A stretch of DNA of 47,817 bases, taken from NCBI GenBank assembly GCA_012728835.1, contig JAAYEJ010000037.1, positions 1 through 47,817 on the forward strand, given 5' to 3'. How positions within the stretch are numbered: position 1 is the stretch's first letter; every line of letters begins with the position of its first letter. The position numbers were made by a program, and so were the translations under genes. Source of the stretch: Candidatus Brocadiaceae bacterium (GTDB lineage Bacteria; Planctomycetota; Brocadiia; SM23-32). The notes below the pieces were generated by a model. That model was not told the origin of the DNA and searched no databases. It saw only the letters and a program-made list of their open reading frames with translations. Of this stretch, positions 1 through 7,861 are shown piece after piece.

Positions 1-1497
1 GACTTCCCGGGGCCCCGGCTCCCCGAATCCCAGGTCCGACGGGTCGTACGAGCCCGACGGCACGTAGTGGCCTCCGGCCGCGACCGAGCGTGCATCGCGC
101 GCCTCCCCGGCGTTCTTCGTCCAGATGCGCAGATCGCCGGATCCCGCCGGCAGGGCGTAGACGGGCGGGGTCCCCCCGTACGTAACCCCGGCCGGGTTCG
201 AATCGCTGTACCCCAGCCGCACCCTGGCTTCGCTCAGATCCACGCCCCAGCCGATCTCCAGGACGATGGGGATGAACTGGTCTCCCACGCTGGCGTCGTC
301 GGCGTTCTCGGGCGTGCCGTCCCAGTCGAATCCGTCGGCGAAGTCCGGTATCCCGTCCGCGTCGGCGTCACCCGTGTTCGGCGCGCATACCTTCCCGGGC
401 TTGTCCGGATCGTTGGGCACGTCCTCCACGCTCTCCTCGTAGGCGTTCCTGGACGGCGGGCCGTACGGTCCGGCGTTGTTGTCGGAGTCGGCGTCCAGGT
501 CGATCTCGATGTTCGTGGTGTGTACGATGTCGGTCGACGTCGGTCCATCCTCGCGGTGCAACACCGTGTTGAACTGCAGCGATAGCGCGATGTCGCATGG
601 GCCGTCCTGCACGGCCTCGACCCAGACCTCGTCGGGTGGGGCCTTGTAGTGGGCGGTCCCGGGGGGTTCCGTGTCCTGTTCAACGTGCCATCCCCACGTC
701 CGGTCCTCCCCGTTCATGGGCGTCGGGGAGTCTTCTTCCAGGAAGAACTCCACGGCTGACGCAGGATCCGCTTTCAGTTGCGCCACCCAGTAGGGGAAGG
801 GATCGGAGGGGTGGTCCATGCGGATCGCGTTCAGGTCTTCGGGGAAGAACGCGATGTTGAGCCGGCGGCGCGGGTGGCCGATGGGGTCCACGACCAGAAT
901 GCCTCCCGGGACTTGCTCCTCACTGTCCGCGAGACCTTCGAGGGTCAGTTTTGCCGCGAAGATGTGGATCGGCTCGGAGACGGCCGTCGCGAAATCGCCG
1001 TCCAGCGTATACGTCATCGTCGCCTTGCCCGGGACGACCTCGTTGTCGGCGTCGAACTTGTAGACGGTCTTCGGGGTGTTCGTGGGAGGGATGGCAAACT
1101 GCCAGGCGAATGTTGCTTCTTCCGGCTCGTACGGACGGGGCCGCACGCCCAGGGTTGCCTGCTGACTATACAGCGGCACGTACTTCGGTATGCCGTACGG
1201 CGGATCGAGGAAGACCACCGAGACCCCGCGCCCGAGCAGCTCCATGCCGCCGCCGAGGCCGTCAAACGGCCCGACGCCGGTATCGTCGCAGAGGCCGATG
1301 AAGGCGTCGGGCGGCGCCTCCCGGCCGAACACGTCGAACGGCTCGACCGTGTCGAAAGAGAGCCCGTCGTGCCGGGACGGCAGCGTGCGGGCGGAACCCC
1401 AGAGGGCGTCATCGAACGTCTGGGCGGCCGCCAGGGCGACGACCGCACTGAGCCCCAGGAACAGCGCCAGCAGGCACACGAACGCGCGCCGCGCCAT
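1..1497 (-). CDS. Secreted protein with Asp-rich calcium-type loops (C-terminus beyond window)
   Basis: The frame is open for 499 codons from an ATG at 1497 to the left edge with no stop, so the 3' end lies outside the window. GGGAGG sits 5 nt before the start. The first 25 residues (MARRAFVCLLALFLGL, ending in ALAAAQ) form a clear Sec signal peptide, so the mature part is exported. The body is rich in Pro, Asp and Gly. Two acidic stretches near the end, DLDADSDNNAG and DADADGIPDFADGFD, resemble the calcium loops of thrombospondin type 3 or EF-hand-like repeats found in large cell-surface proteins. No catalytic motif was recognised. The C-terminal anchor cannot be seen. It is divergent from the glycosyltransferase gene. 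The reading frame and export signal are well supported; function is unknown. Confidence 0.8.
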   Translation of the reverse strand, partial: MARRAFVCLLALFLGLSAVVALAAAQTFDDALWGSARTLPSRHDGLSFDTVEPFDVFGREAPPDAFIGLCDDTGVGPFDGLGGGMELLGRGVSVVFLDPPYGIPKYVPLYSQQATLGVRPRPYEPEEATFAWQFAIPPTNTPKTVYKFDADNEVVPGKATMTYTLDGDFATAVSEPIHIFAAKLTLEGLADSEEQVPGGILVVDPIGHPRRRLNIAFFPEDLNAIRMDHPSDPFPYWVAQLKADPASAVEFFLEEDSPTPMNGEDRTWGWHVEQDTEPPGTAHYKAPPDEVWVEAVQDGPCDIALSLQFNTVLHREDGPTSTDIVHTTNIEIDLDADSDNNAGPYGPPSRNAYEESVEDVPNDPDKPGKVCAPNTGDADADGIPDFADGFDWDGTPENADDASVGDQFIPIVLEIGWGVDLSEARVRLGYSDSNPAGVTYGGTPPVYALPAGSGDLRIWTKNAGEARDARSVAAGGHYVPSGSYDPSDLGFGEPGPREV

Positions 1498-1532
1498 CCC
1501 TGCCTCCCCGTCTCTGCCACCCCTCCACACAT

Positions 1533-1561
1533 TTTGTACACATATCGCTCCTGCATGTCAA
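1533..1561 (-). promoter_or_regulatory. Sigma-70-type promoter for the secreted protein gene
   Basis: On the minus strand TTGACA (1561-1556) is followed after 17 nt by TACAAA (1538-1533). It lies 36 nt before the ATG at 1497. The -35 is perfect and the -10 weaker. Confidence 0.55.
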
Positions 1562-1581
1562 GCCCTTATTTCGCATTCGTG

Positions 1582-1618
1582 CCGGCCGGGCGGGACGCCG
1601 CCGGGCGGGACGCCCGGC
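1582..1618. repeat. Short G+C-rich direct repeat
   Basis: The sequence CCGGGCGGGACGCC occurs twice in tandem here, with a flanking partial copy, in the 231-nt gap between the secreted protein and the glycosyltransferase. It shares the CGGGACGCCGG core with the longer array at 8765-8919. TATGAT at 1671-1676 could be the -10 box of the next gene, but no matching -35 is visible. Confidence 0.5.
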
Positions 1619-1728
1619 GCTACCCATTGAGGGCGGGCGGCGTGCATCGGCATCGGGGATGCGTTTGCAGTATGATGGGCGCGCCGGCGGCCCGGGAGGC
1701 CGCAGCCCTGTGGAGGTACCGTGCGTTC

Positions 1729-2427
1729 ATGAAGCTGTCGGTGATCATGCCGGTGTATAACGAGGCGACGACGATCGGCGAGGTCGTGCGGCGGGTGCGC
1801 GAGGCGGCGCCGGACGCGGAGCTGATCGTGGTGGACGACGGCTCGACCGACGGGACGCGTGCCGCGCTGGAGGCGCTCGACGGCGCCCCCGGCCTTCAGG
1901 TGTTCCGCCACGAGAGGAACCGCGGCAAGGGCGCGGCCATCCGCACGGCACTGGAGGCCGTCCAGGGCGACGTGGTGGTCATCCAGGACGCCGATCTGGA
2001 GTATGACCCCCGCGAGTATGTGCGGCTCGTCCAGCCCATCGTGGAGGGTCATGCCGACGTCGTGTTCGGCTCGCGCTTCGTGGGGCACGGTCCGCACCGG
2101 GTCGTCTACTTCTGGCACTACGTGGGCAACAGGCTGCTGACGCTGCTGTCGAACTGCTTCACAAACCTGAACCTGACGGACATGGAGACGGGGCACAAGG
2201 CGTTCCGGCGACAGGTTCTACGGGCGATGCCGCTGAGGGAGAACGGGTTCGGGTTCGAGCCGGAGGTCACGGCGCGCGCGGCGGCCATGCGCTGCCGCGT
2301 TTACGAAGTGGGGGTCTCGTACTACGGCCGCACCTACGAAGAGGGGAAGAAGATCGGCTGGCGCGACGGCCTGCGCACGCTCTGGTGCATCGTCAAGTAC
2401 AGCACCTGGGGACGCCGGGGCCGCTGA
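1729..2427 (+). CDS. Family 2 glycosyltransferase, DPM1-like
   Basis: The 232-residue protein starts MKLSVIMPVYNE, the typical opening of GT2 enzymes with a GT-A fold. VVDDGSTDGT (about 36-45) and QDADLEY (about 86-92) are the nucleotide-sugar and metal (DxD) motifs. GSRFVG and METGHKAFRR match the dolichyl- or polyprenyl-phosphate mannosyltransferase/glucosyltransferase-like subgroup. There is no transmembrane segment, so it is probably a soluble cytoplasmic enzyme loading a sugar onto a lipid phosphate; the actual sugar is unknown. GGAGGT lies 11 nt before the ATG. An in-frame ATG at 1672 would add 19 unconserved residues and is less likely. The gene stands alone and ends at a hairpin terminator shared with the convergent small gene. 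Confidence 0.93.
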   Translation: MKLSVIMPVYNEATTIGEVVRRVREAAPDAELIVVDDGSTDGTRAALEALDGAPGLQVFRHERNRGKGAAIRTALEAVQGDVVVIQDADLEYDPREYVRLVQPIVEGHADVVFGSRFVGHGPHRVVYFWHYVGNRLLTLLSNCFTNLNLTDMETGHKAFRRQVLRAMPLRENGFGFEPEVTARAAAMRCRVYEVGVSYYGRTYEEGKKIGWRDGLRTLWCIVKYSTWGRRGR

Positions 2428-2457
2428 GCGCACAGTCCGAGACGCCGACCGGGAGGA

Positions 2458-2490
2458 ACGCCCGCCGTTCCGCAGTGGCCCGGCGGGCGT
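2458..2490. terminator. Hairpin between convergent genes
   Basis: ACGCCCGCCG (2458-2467) pairs with CGGCGGGCGT (2481-2490) across a 13-nt loop, between the stops of the glycosyltransferase and the minus-strand small protein. No clear T-run follows on either strand. A bidirectional terminator or transcript-end stabiliser is the simplest reading. Confidence 0.55.
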
Positions 2491-2509
2491 CCGTCGCGGG
2501 GCGGACCGG

Positions 2510-2719
2510 TCAGATCTCCACCGGCTCGCAGAGGTTCGCTGCCTTGGCAGCGGCCCGGCCGCAGATGTGGCAGACGTACTTGGCGTCCTTCGACAACCGG
2601 GCTACCTCGGCCATCTTGCGCTTGGCCACCAGGTCGCACAGGTGCTTCGAATGCCCGGTGTGGTTCTCGAACAGCCTGTGCTCCGGCACGACCATCCCCT
2701 TGCCCTCTGACTTCGCCAT
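2510..2719 (-). CDS. Small zinc-ribbon-like protein
   Basis: This 69-residue protein has a charged N-terminal half and a C-terminal CHIC motif (CHICGRAAAKAANLC) that could bind a metal with help from the histidines at HRLFENHTGH. GGGGG precedes the ATG, and a near-consensus promoter lies 46 nt upstream, so it is very likely expressed. No enzymatic motif is seen. It is divergent from the Rrf2 gene, with the two promoters close together. The family is not recognised with certainty. The cysteine pattern suggests a structural zinc site and perhaps protein or nucleic-acid binding. Confidence 0.7.
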   Translation of the reverse strand: MAKSEGKGMVVPEHRLFENHTGHSKHLCDLVAKRKMAEVARLSKDAKYVCHICGRAAAKAANLCEPVEI

Positions 2720-2764
2720 TGCCCTGCCCCCGAATGGAGAAATGGAACGCTACTGCTTGAGTCC

Positions 2765-2793
2765 AGTGTATGCACGAGCCCGGCCGGAGTCAA
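2765..2793 (-). promoter_or_regulatory. Promoter of the small zinc-ribbon gene
   Basis: Minus-strand TTGACT (2793-2788), 17-nt spacer, TACACT (2770-2765). Confidence 0.65.
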
Positions 2794-2825
2794 AGGCGCG
2801 GGGACCTGCGCAGGCCGGCTTCGCT

Positions 2826-2854
2826 TTGACACGCCGGCCGCGGTCGCATATACT
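2826..2854 (+). promoter_or_regulatory. Strong promoter of the sulfur operon, with possible operator
   Basis: TTGACA (2826-2831), 17 nt, TATACT (2849-2854) is close to the sigma-70 consensus and about 43 nt before the Rrf2 start. Just downstream, TGCAC and GTGTA form an imperfect dyad around TAATCCG. That is a plausible binding site for the Rrf2 protein itself, by analogy with autoregulated IscR and CymR. Confidence 0.75.
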
Positions 2855-2896
2855 GCACTAATCCGGTGTACTTTGTCATCTGCAGGGGTGAGGCCG

Positions 2897-3328
2897 ATGC
2901 GACTGCCCACGCGAGTGCGGTACGGATGCCGGGCCATGGTGACGCTGGCGTTCCTCCAGGAGGACGGGCCGGTGCCTCTGGAGGCCCTGGCCGAACGGCA
3001 GGGCATTCCGGAGCGCTACCTGGCCAAGATCGTGCAGGACCTCCGTCGCAGCGGCCTGATCCGCAGCGTTCGCGGCGCGCACGGCGGCTACTGCCTGAGC
3101 CGGCCGGCCGCCGAGATCAGCCTCCTGGACGTCTATGAGGCCCTGGAGGGCAGCTTCTGCCCCGTCGACTGCCTGGACACGCCCGGCTCGTGCGGGCGCA
3201 CGGACGGGTGCACCACCCGGGGCGTCTGGCAGGAGCTGCGCGAGGCCGTCGTCGGCGTCATGCAGGCCCGCACGCTGGAAGACCTGGCACAACAGTCGGC
3301 CCATCGGGCCGCAGGGGGGACGGCATGA
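2897..3328 (+). CDS. Rrf2-family regulator (IscR/CymR-like)
   Basis: This 143-residue winged-helix regulator has the Rrf2 recognition region ([20 protein letters not shown], about 31-50) and the wing SVRGAHGGY. Cysteines 88, 92, 99 and 105 form a cluster where IscR-type members bind an Fe-S cluster; the spacing is not exactly that of E. coli IscR. GGGGTGAGG sits directly before the ATG at 2897; an earlier in-frame ATG has no such site. The stop overlaps the cysK start (ATGA), so it heads the sulfur operon. By context it senses cysteine or Fe-S status and controls this operon. CymR-like control through CysK contact is an alternative, attractive because cysK is the next gene. Confidence 0.93.
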   Translation: MRLPTRVRYGCRAMVTLAFLQEDGPVPLEALAERQGIPERYLAKIVQDLRRSGLIRSVRGAHGGYCLSRPAAEISLLDVYEALEGSFCPVDCLDTPGSCGRTDGCTTRGVWQELREAVVGVMQARTLEDLAQQSAHRAAGGTA

Positions 3329-4290
3329 AGATCGCCGAGAACGTCGTAGAACTGGTCGGCCACACCCCACTGGTGCGGCTGGGCCGGACGGCCGCCGGGC
3401 TGCCCGGGCACGTGGCGGCCAAGCTGGAGTCCTTCAACCCGCTCTCGAGCGTGAAGGACCGGATCGCCCGGGCGATGATCGAGGCGGCCGAGCGCGACGG
3501 CCGGATCGGCGCCGGAGCGGTGATCGTGGAGCCGACGAGCGGCAATACGGGCATCGGGCTGGCCTTCGTCTGCGCCTCGCGGGGCTATCGTCTCATCCTG
3601 ACGATGCCGGAGACGATGAGCGTGGAGCGGCGCATGCTGCTGCAGGCGCTGGGCGCGGAGGTTGTCCTGACGCCCGGCCCGGCCGGCATGAAGGGCGCCA
3701 TCGCGGAGGCCGAGCGGATCGTCCGCGAGACGCCGGGCGCCTTCCTGCCCCAGCAGTTCACGAATCCGGCCAACCCGGCGGCCCACCGGCACACGACGGC
3801 CGAGGAGATATGGGCGGACACCGACGGCGGCGTTGACGTGCTGGTGGCCGGGGTCGGCACGGGCGGCACGCTGACGGGCGTGGGCTCGCTGCTGAAGGAG
3901 CGGAAGGCTTCGGTGCGGGTGGTGGCGGTCGAGCCGGAGGCCTCGCCGGTGCTGAGCGGCGGCTCGCCCGGCCCCCACGGCATCCAGGGCATCGGCGCGG
4001 GCTTTGTGCCCGCCGTGCTCGACGCGGCGCTCATCGACGAGGTGGTGCGGGTGAGCCAGGCGGACGCCGAACGGACGGCGCGACGCCTGGCGCGGGAGGA
4101 GGGCCTGCTCGTAGGCGTCTCCTCCGGCGCGGCCGCCTGGGCGGCCCTGGAGGTGGCCGCGCGCCCCGAGAGCGCGGGCGGGCTGATCGTGGTGGTGCTG
4201 CCCGACACGGGAGAGCGCTACCTGAGCACGGGGCTGTTCCGGGAGGACGCGCAGCCGCCGGTCACAGGCGCAAGAGAGCGAGAGCGATGA
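3325..4290 (+). CDS. cysK: Cysteine synthase (O-acetylserine sulfhydrylase)
   Basis: This 321-residue PLP enzyme of fold type II makes L-cysteine from O-acetylserine and sulfide. The PLP lysine is K44 in [15 protein letters not shown] binds the substrate carboxylate, GTGGT binds the PLP phosphate, and SSGAA lies near the C-terminus. The length is normal for CysK/CysM. No heme or CBS domains are present, so a cystathionine beta-synthase is unlikely. The start overlaps the Rrf2 stop and the stop overlaps the desulfurase start, both by ATGA, implying translational coupling. It would supply the cysteine that the next enzyme desulfurates. Confidence 0.95.
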   Translation: MKIAENVVELVGHTPLVRLGRTAAGLPGHVAAKLESFNPLSSVKDRIARAMIEAAERDGRIGAGAVIVEPTSGNTGIGLAFVCASRGYRLILTMPETMSVERRMLLQALGAEVVLTPGPAGMKGAIAEAERIVRETPGAFLPQQFTNPANPAAHRHTTAEEIWADTDGGVDVLVAGVGTGGTLTGVGSLLKERKASVRVVAVEPEASPVLSGGSPGPHGIQGIGAGFVPAVLDAALIDEVVRVSQADAERTARRLAREEGLLVGVSSGAAAWAALEVAARPESAGGLIVVVLPDTGERYLSTGLFREDAQPPVTGARERER

Positions 4291-5444
4291 AGAGCATCTA
4301 CATGGATCACAGCGCGACGACGCCCGTTCGGCCCGAGGTGATCGAGGCGATGAGCCCGTACTTCGGCGACCTCTTCGGCAACCCATCCAGCGTGCACACG
4401 GCGGGCCGCCGGGCGCACGAGGCCCTGGAGGCCGCCCGGGGGGCGGTGGCCGCGGCCATCGGGGCCGCACCGGGTGAGATCATCTTCACCGGCAGCGGCA
4501 CCGAGTCCGACAACCTGGCCATCCAGGGAGTCGCCGCGGCGACCGGGAAACGGCACGTCATCACGTCGGCCATCGAGCACCAGGCCGTGCTGAACACGTG
4601 TTTGGCGCTGGAGCGGCGGGGCTTCGAGGTCACGCGCCTGCCGGTGGACGCGTTCGGTCGGGTCTCGGTGAGATCGCTGGCCGAGGCCCTGCGCGACGAC
4701 ACGTGCCTGGTGACGATCATGCTGGCCAACAATGAGGTGGGCACGATCCAGGCGATCCGCGAGCTGGCCGCGCGGGCCGCCGAGGCGGGCGTGCCGTTCC
4801 ACACGGACGCTGTTCAGGCCGTGGGGAAGATCCCGGTCGACGTGGACGAGCTGGGCGTGCACCTGCTGTCCCTTTCGGCCCACAAATTCTACGGCCCCAA
4901 GGGCGTCGGCGCGCTCTACGTGCGCCCGGGCACGCGCCTGCACGCCGTCCAGCACGGCGGCCATCACGAGCGGGGGCTGCGCGCGGGCACCGAGAACGTG
5001 GCCGGCATCGTCGGCATGGCCCGCGCCCTCGATCTGGCCGTCGCCGAGATGCCCGTGGAGGCCCCCCGTCTGCGCGGGTTGCGCGACCGGCTCGCGTCGA
5101 TCCTGACGAAGCGCGTGCCCGAATGCCGCTTGAACGGCCATCCCGAGCACTGCCTGCCGCACATTGCGAACCTGAGCTTCGAGAACGTCGAGGGCGAGAG
5201 CCTGCTGATGAGCCTCGACGCATTCGGCATCGCCGTCTCCACCGGCTCGGCCTGCACGAGCGGCACGCTGGAGCCGTCGCACGTGCTGACGTCGATGGGC
5301 ATCCCGCCGGAGAAGTCGCACGGGAGCCTGCGGTTCTCGCTCGGGCGCGCGAACACCGTTGAGGACGTCGACTACGTCATCGAGAAGCTGCCGGCCATCG
5401 TCGAGCGGTTCCGGCAGATGTCCCCCTTTGCCGGCAGGACCTGA
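4287..5444 (+). CDS. iscS: Cysteine desulfurase, IscS/NifS type
   Basis: This 385-residue class V aminotransferase-fold enzyme converts cysteine to alanine and carries the sulfur as a persulfide. The PLP lysine is K200 ([10 protein letters not shown]) and the catalytic cysteine is C323 in STGSACTSG, the group I loop typical of IscS/NifS rather than SufS. The N-terminus [14 protein letters not shown] is canonical. It overlaps cysK by 4 nt. Downstream are MnmA, a LarE-like protein and an IscU-type scaffold, all known or plausible sulfur acceptors, so this is the sulfur donor of the operon. NifS or IscS naming is a matter of convention here. Confidence 0.95.
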   Translation: MKSIYMDHSATTPVRPEVIEAMSPYFGDLFGNPSSVHTAGRRAHEALEAARGAVAAAIGAAPGEIIFTGSGTESDNLAIQGVAAATGKRHVITSAIEHQAVLNTCLALERRGFEVTRLPVDAFGRVSVRSLAEALRDDTCLVTIMLANNEVGTIQAIRELAARAAEAGVPFHTDAVQAVGKIPVDVDELGVHLLSLSAHKFYGPKGVGALYVRPGTRLHAVQHGGHHERGLRAGTENVAGIVGMARALDLAVAEMPVEAPRLRGLRDRLASILTKRVPECRLNGHPEHCLPHIANLSFENVEGESLLMSLDAFGIAVSTGSACTSGTLEPSHVLTSMGIPPEKSHGSLRFSLGRANTVEDVDYVIEKLPAIVERFRQMSPFAGRT

Positions 5445-5541
5445 TCCCATGACACGCTCTGCACGGGCGGGCACGATCGCCGAACTCGGGCGTCGGCGCG
5501 GCGTGGAGCGCGTGCCGGCCGCCGGGTGACGGGGGGACGCC

Positions 5542-6645
5542 ATGCAATCCGAACGGTCGCCGGTCGTCGTGGGCCTGTCGGGGGGAGTCGACTCCGCCGT
5601 GGCCGCCGCCCTGCTGCGAGAGGCGGGCAGGGACGTGATCGGCGTGGTGCTCCGCATGCAGGACCCGGGCGACGACGGCCGGCCGGCGTGCCCGGCAGCC
5701 GGAGCGCTCGATGACGCGCGCCGCGTCGCCGAGGTGCTGGGCATCCCCCTGCACGTCGTCGACGCCACGGAGGTGTTCGAGCGCGCCGTGGTCGAGCCGT
5801 TCTGCGCGGCCTACGCCCGGGGGCGGACGCCGAACCCGTGCGTGCCGTGCAACGAGCAGGTCAAGTTCGCCCTGCTGCGGCGCACAGCGCGGGAACTGGG
5901 CGCGTCGGCCGTGGCCACCGGGCACTACGCGCGCAGGGGCCGCGACGCCGCGACCGGGCGCTTCACGCTGCGGCGGGGCGTCGGGGCCGGGGACCAGGCC
6001 TACTTCCTGTTCCGGCTCACGCAGGACCACCTTCGCGACGCCGTCTTCCCGCTGGGCGAACACGACAAGGAGCGGGTGCGGCGACGGGCACGGGAGTACG
6101 GCCTGCCGGTGCACGACCGGCCCGACAGCCAGGACCTGTGCTTCGTCCCCGCCGGCCGCTACCGCGAGTTCCTGCGCGCGCGCAGCCCGGAGGCCTTCCG
6201 CCCCGGGCCGATCGTGCACACGGACGGCCGCGTGCTGGGGCGGCACGACGGCATCGGCGGCTACACGGTGGGACAACGCCGGGGGCTGGGCATCGCCCAC
6301 TCCGAGCCCCTCTACGTGGTCGCCGTGCGGCCGGATCAGAACTCGGTCGTCGTCGGTGAACGGCAACACGTGATGGGCGCCGAGCTGGCCGTCGAGGCCG
6401 TCCACTGGGTCAGCATCCCGCCTCCGGCCGATGTCGTCCGGGCGACGGTAAAGATCCGGTATAATCACCCCGGGGCCCCCGCGTCCGTGACCCCCCAACC
6501 GGGCGGGACGGCGCACGTGCGGTTCGAGGCGCCGCAGGAGGCGCCGGCCCCCGGCCAGGCAGCCGTCTTCTACGCCGGGGACCTGCTCCTGGGAGGCGGC
6601 ACCATCGCGGGGAACAACGGCACGCAACCCGGAGGCAAGCGATGA
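5542..6645 (+). CDS. mnmA: tRNA-specific 2-thiouridylase
   Basis: The 367-residue enzyme adenylates and thiolates U34 of Glu, Gln and Lys tRNAs. The PP-loop SGGVDS is at 13-18. The catalytic cysteine pair is C103 (NPCVPCNEQVKF) and C199 (SQDLCFV), nearly the positions of E. coli C102 and C199. GQRRGLGI and the C-terminal beta-barrel are present, and the length is normal. It starts 97 nt after the desulfurase stop, with GGGGGGA before the ATG. TusBCDE are not nearby; direct transfer from the adjacent IscS-type enzyme, as in organisms lacking the Tus relay, is a reasonable inference. Confidence 0.95.
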   Translation: MQSERSPVVVGLSGGVDSAVAAALLREAGRDVIGVVLRMQDPGDDGRPACPAAGALDDARRVAEVLGIPLHVVDATEVFERAVVEPFCAAYARGRTPNPCVPCNEQVKFALLRRTARELGASAVATGHYARRGRDAATGRFTLRRGVGAGDQAYFLFRLTQDHLRDAVFPLGEHDKERVRRRAREYGLPVHDRPDSQDLCFVPAGRYREFLRARSPEAFRPGPIVHTDGRVLGRHDGIGGYTVGQRRGLGIAHSEPLYVVAVRPDQNSVVVGERQHVMGAELAVEAVHWVSIPPPADVVRATVKIRYNHPGAPASVTPQPGGTAHVRFEAPQEAPAPGQAAVFYAGDLLLGGGTIAGNNGTQPGGKR

Positions 6646-7505
6646 CGGACCCCACAGCGGACACGAAGGACCGGGAACTCCGCCGGCGGCTTCGGGAGAT
6701 GGGTTCCGTCCTCGTGGCGTTCAGCGGCGGCGTGGACAGCACCTTCCTGCTGACGGCCGCCCTGGACGAGCTGGGGCCGCGGGCGGCCGTCGCCGCGACG
6801 GCCCGCTCGCCCTTCTTCCCCGAGCATGAGCTGTCCGAGTCCCGCCGGCTGGTCGAGATGCTGGGCGCGGAGCAGTTGGTCTTCGAGGCCGAACACATGG
6901 CCGACGCCCGCATCACGGCCAACACTCCGGACCGCTGCTACTTCTGCAAGCTGGCGTTGATGAAGCAGATGCAGCGCATCGCCGCCGCGCGGGGCCTCCT
7001 CCGTGTGGCGGACGGATCGAACGCCGACGACGCCGGCGACTACCGGCCCGGCCTGCGCGCCGCACGCGAGCTGGGCATCCGGCAGCCCCTGATGGAGGCG
7101 GGGCTGACCAAGGCGGACGTCCGCGCGCTGTCGGCGCGCCGGGGGCTCCCGACGCACGACAAGCCGTCCGCCGCCTGCCTGGCCTCGCGGGTGCCCTACG
7201 GACAGGCCCTTACGGCGGAGGTTCTTGAGCGCATCGACCGGGCGGAGGCCGTGCTGAGGGAGATGGGACTGCGGGAGTTCCGCGTGCGCTCACACGGGCC
7301 GCTGGCCCGGATCGAACTGGGGCCGCAGGAAGCGGAGGCGGCCCTCCTGGCGCCCGGCGCACGCCGCCGTCTCGTTGCACGGATGACGGCGCTGGGGTAC
7401 AACTATGTGACGCTGGATCTGCAGGGATTCCGCAGCGGCAGCATGAACGAGACGCTCGGGTCGGCGGCCGCACAGGATGGGGAGCCATGTACACCGAGAA
7501 AGTGA
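6642..7505 (+). CDS. larE: LarE-like PP-loop sulfur transferase
   Basis: This 287-residue ATP-pyrophosphatase has SGGVDS at 28-33, the LarE-type PDRCYFCK motif (C99, C102) and SAACLASRVPYG with C179. The last aligns with the sacrificial sulfur-donor Cys176 of Lactobacillus LarE. LarE thiolates the nicotinate-derived precursor of the nickel-pincer cofactor of lactate racemase. LarB, LarC and LarA are not in the window, so the substrate here is uncertain. Its place between mnmA and iscU suggests sulfur from the desulfurase could regenerate it, or that it serves another thiolation. It overlaps mnmA by ATGA and the next gene by 19 nt. Confidence 0.88.
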   Translation: MTDPTADTKDRELRRRLREMGSVLVAFSGGVDSTFLLTAALDELGPRAAVAATARSPFFPEHELSESRRLVEMLGAEQLVFEAEHMADARITANTPDRCYFCKLALMKQMQRIAAARGLLRVADGSNADDAGDYRPGLRAARELGIRQPLMEAGLTKADVRALSARRGLPTHDKPSAACLASRVPYGQALTAEVLERIDRAEAVLREMGLREFRVRSHGPLARIELGPQEAEAALLAPGARRRLVARMTALGYNYVTLDLQGFRSGSMNETLGSAAAQDGEPCTPRK

Positions 7506-7849
7506 TGGAGCACTTCCGCGACCCCCGCAACATGGGGGAGGTCGAGGATGCCGACGGCGTGGGTGTCGTCGGCAACCCGGTCTGCGGGGACGTGATGAGG
7601 ATCTCGATCCGCGTCAGGGATGGACGCCTCGTGGACGTGCGGTTCAAGACGCTCGGCTGCCCGGCCGCCATCGCGACCAGCAGCATCACGACCGAGCTGG
7701 CGAAGGGGAAGACCATCGAGGAGGCGCTCAAGATCGGCCGGCAGCAGGTGGCCGAGATGCTCGGGGGGCTGCCGCCCAACAAGATGCACTGCTCGAACCT
7801 GGCCGCCGAGGGGCTGCACAAGGCCATCGAGGACTACCTGGACAAATGA
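7487..7849 (+). CDS. iscU: IscU/NifU-N Fe-S cluster scaffold
   Basis: This 120-residue protein carries the three cluster cysteines, C33 (NPVCGD, with D35), C58 (LGCPAAIA) and C102 (KMHCSNLA). It has the length of IscU with no NifU C-terminal extension. The HSCA-binding LPPVK motif of E. coli IscU reads LPPNK here, as in NifU-like proteins of bacteria without HscA. GGGGAG precedes the ATG, which lies inside the end of the LarE-like gene, so translation is coupled. It would receive sulfur from the operon's desulfurase. No ferredoxin, HscA/HscB or IscA gene follows. Confidence 0.94.
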   Translation: MYTEKVMEHFRDPRNMGEVEDADGVGVVGNPVCGDVMRISIRVRDGRLVDVRFKTLGCPAAIATSSITTELAKGKTIEEALKIGRQQVAEMLGGLPPNKMHCSNLAAEGLHKAIEDYLDK

Positions 7850-7861
7850 GGAGACGGGACA

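Noticed and set aside
191-205. tRNA T-loop-like word GGGTTCGAATC
   Set aside because: No acceptor, D or anticodon stems surround it and it is inside the coding frame of the secreted protein.
2887-2899. Earlier ATG start for the Rrf2 gene at 2873
   Set aside because: The ribosome site lies at 2885-2893, after that codon, so ATG 2897 is the real start.
5449-5529. 26-codon ORF between the desulfurase and mnmA
   Set aside because: It lacks a ribosome site and any conserved feature; it fits a chance ORF in G+C-rich DNA.
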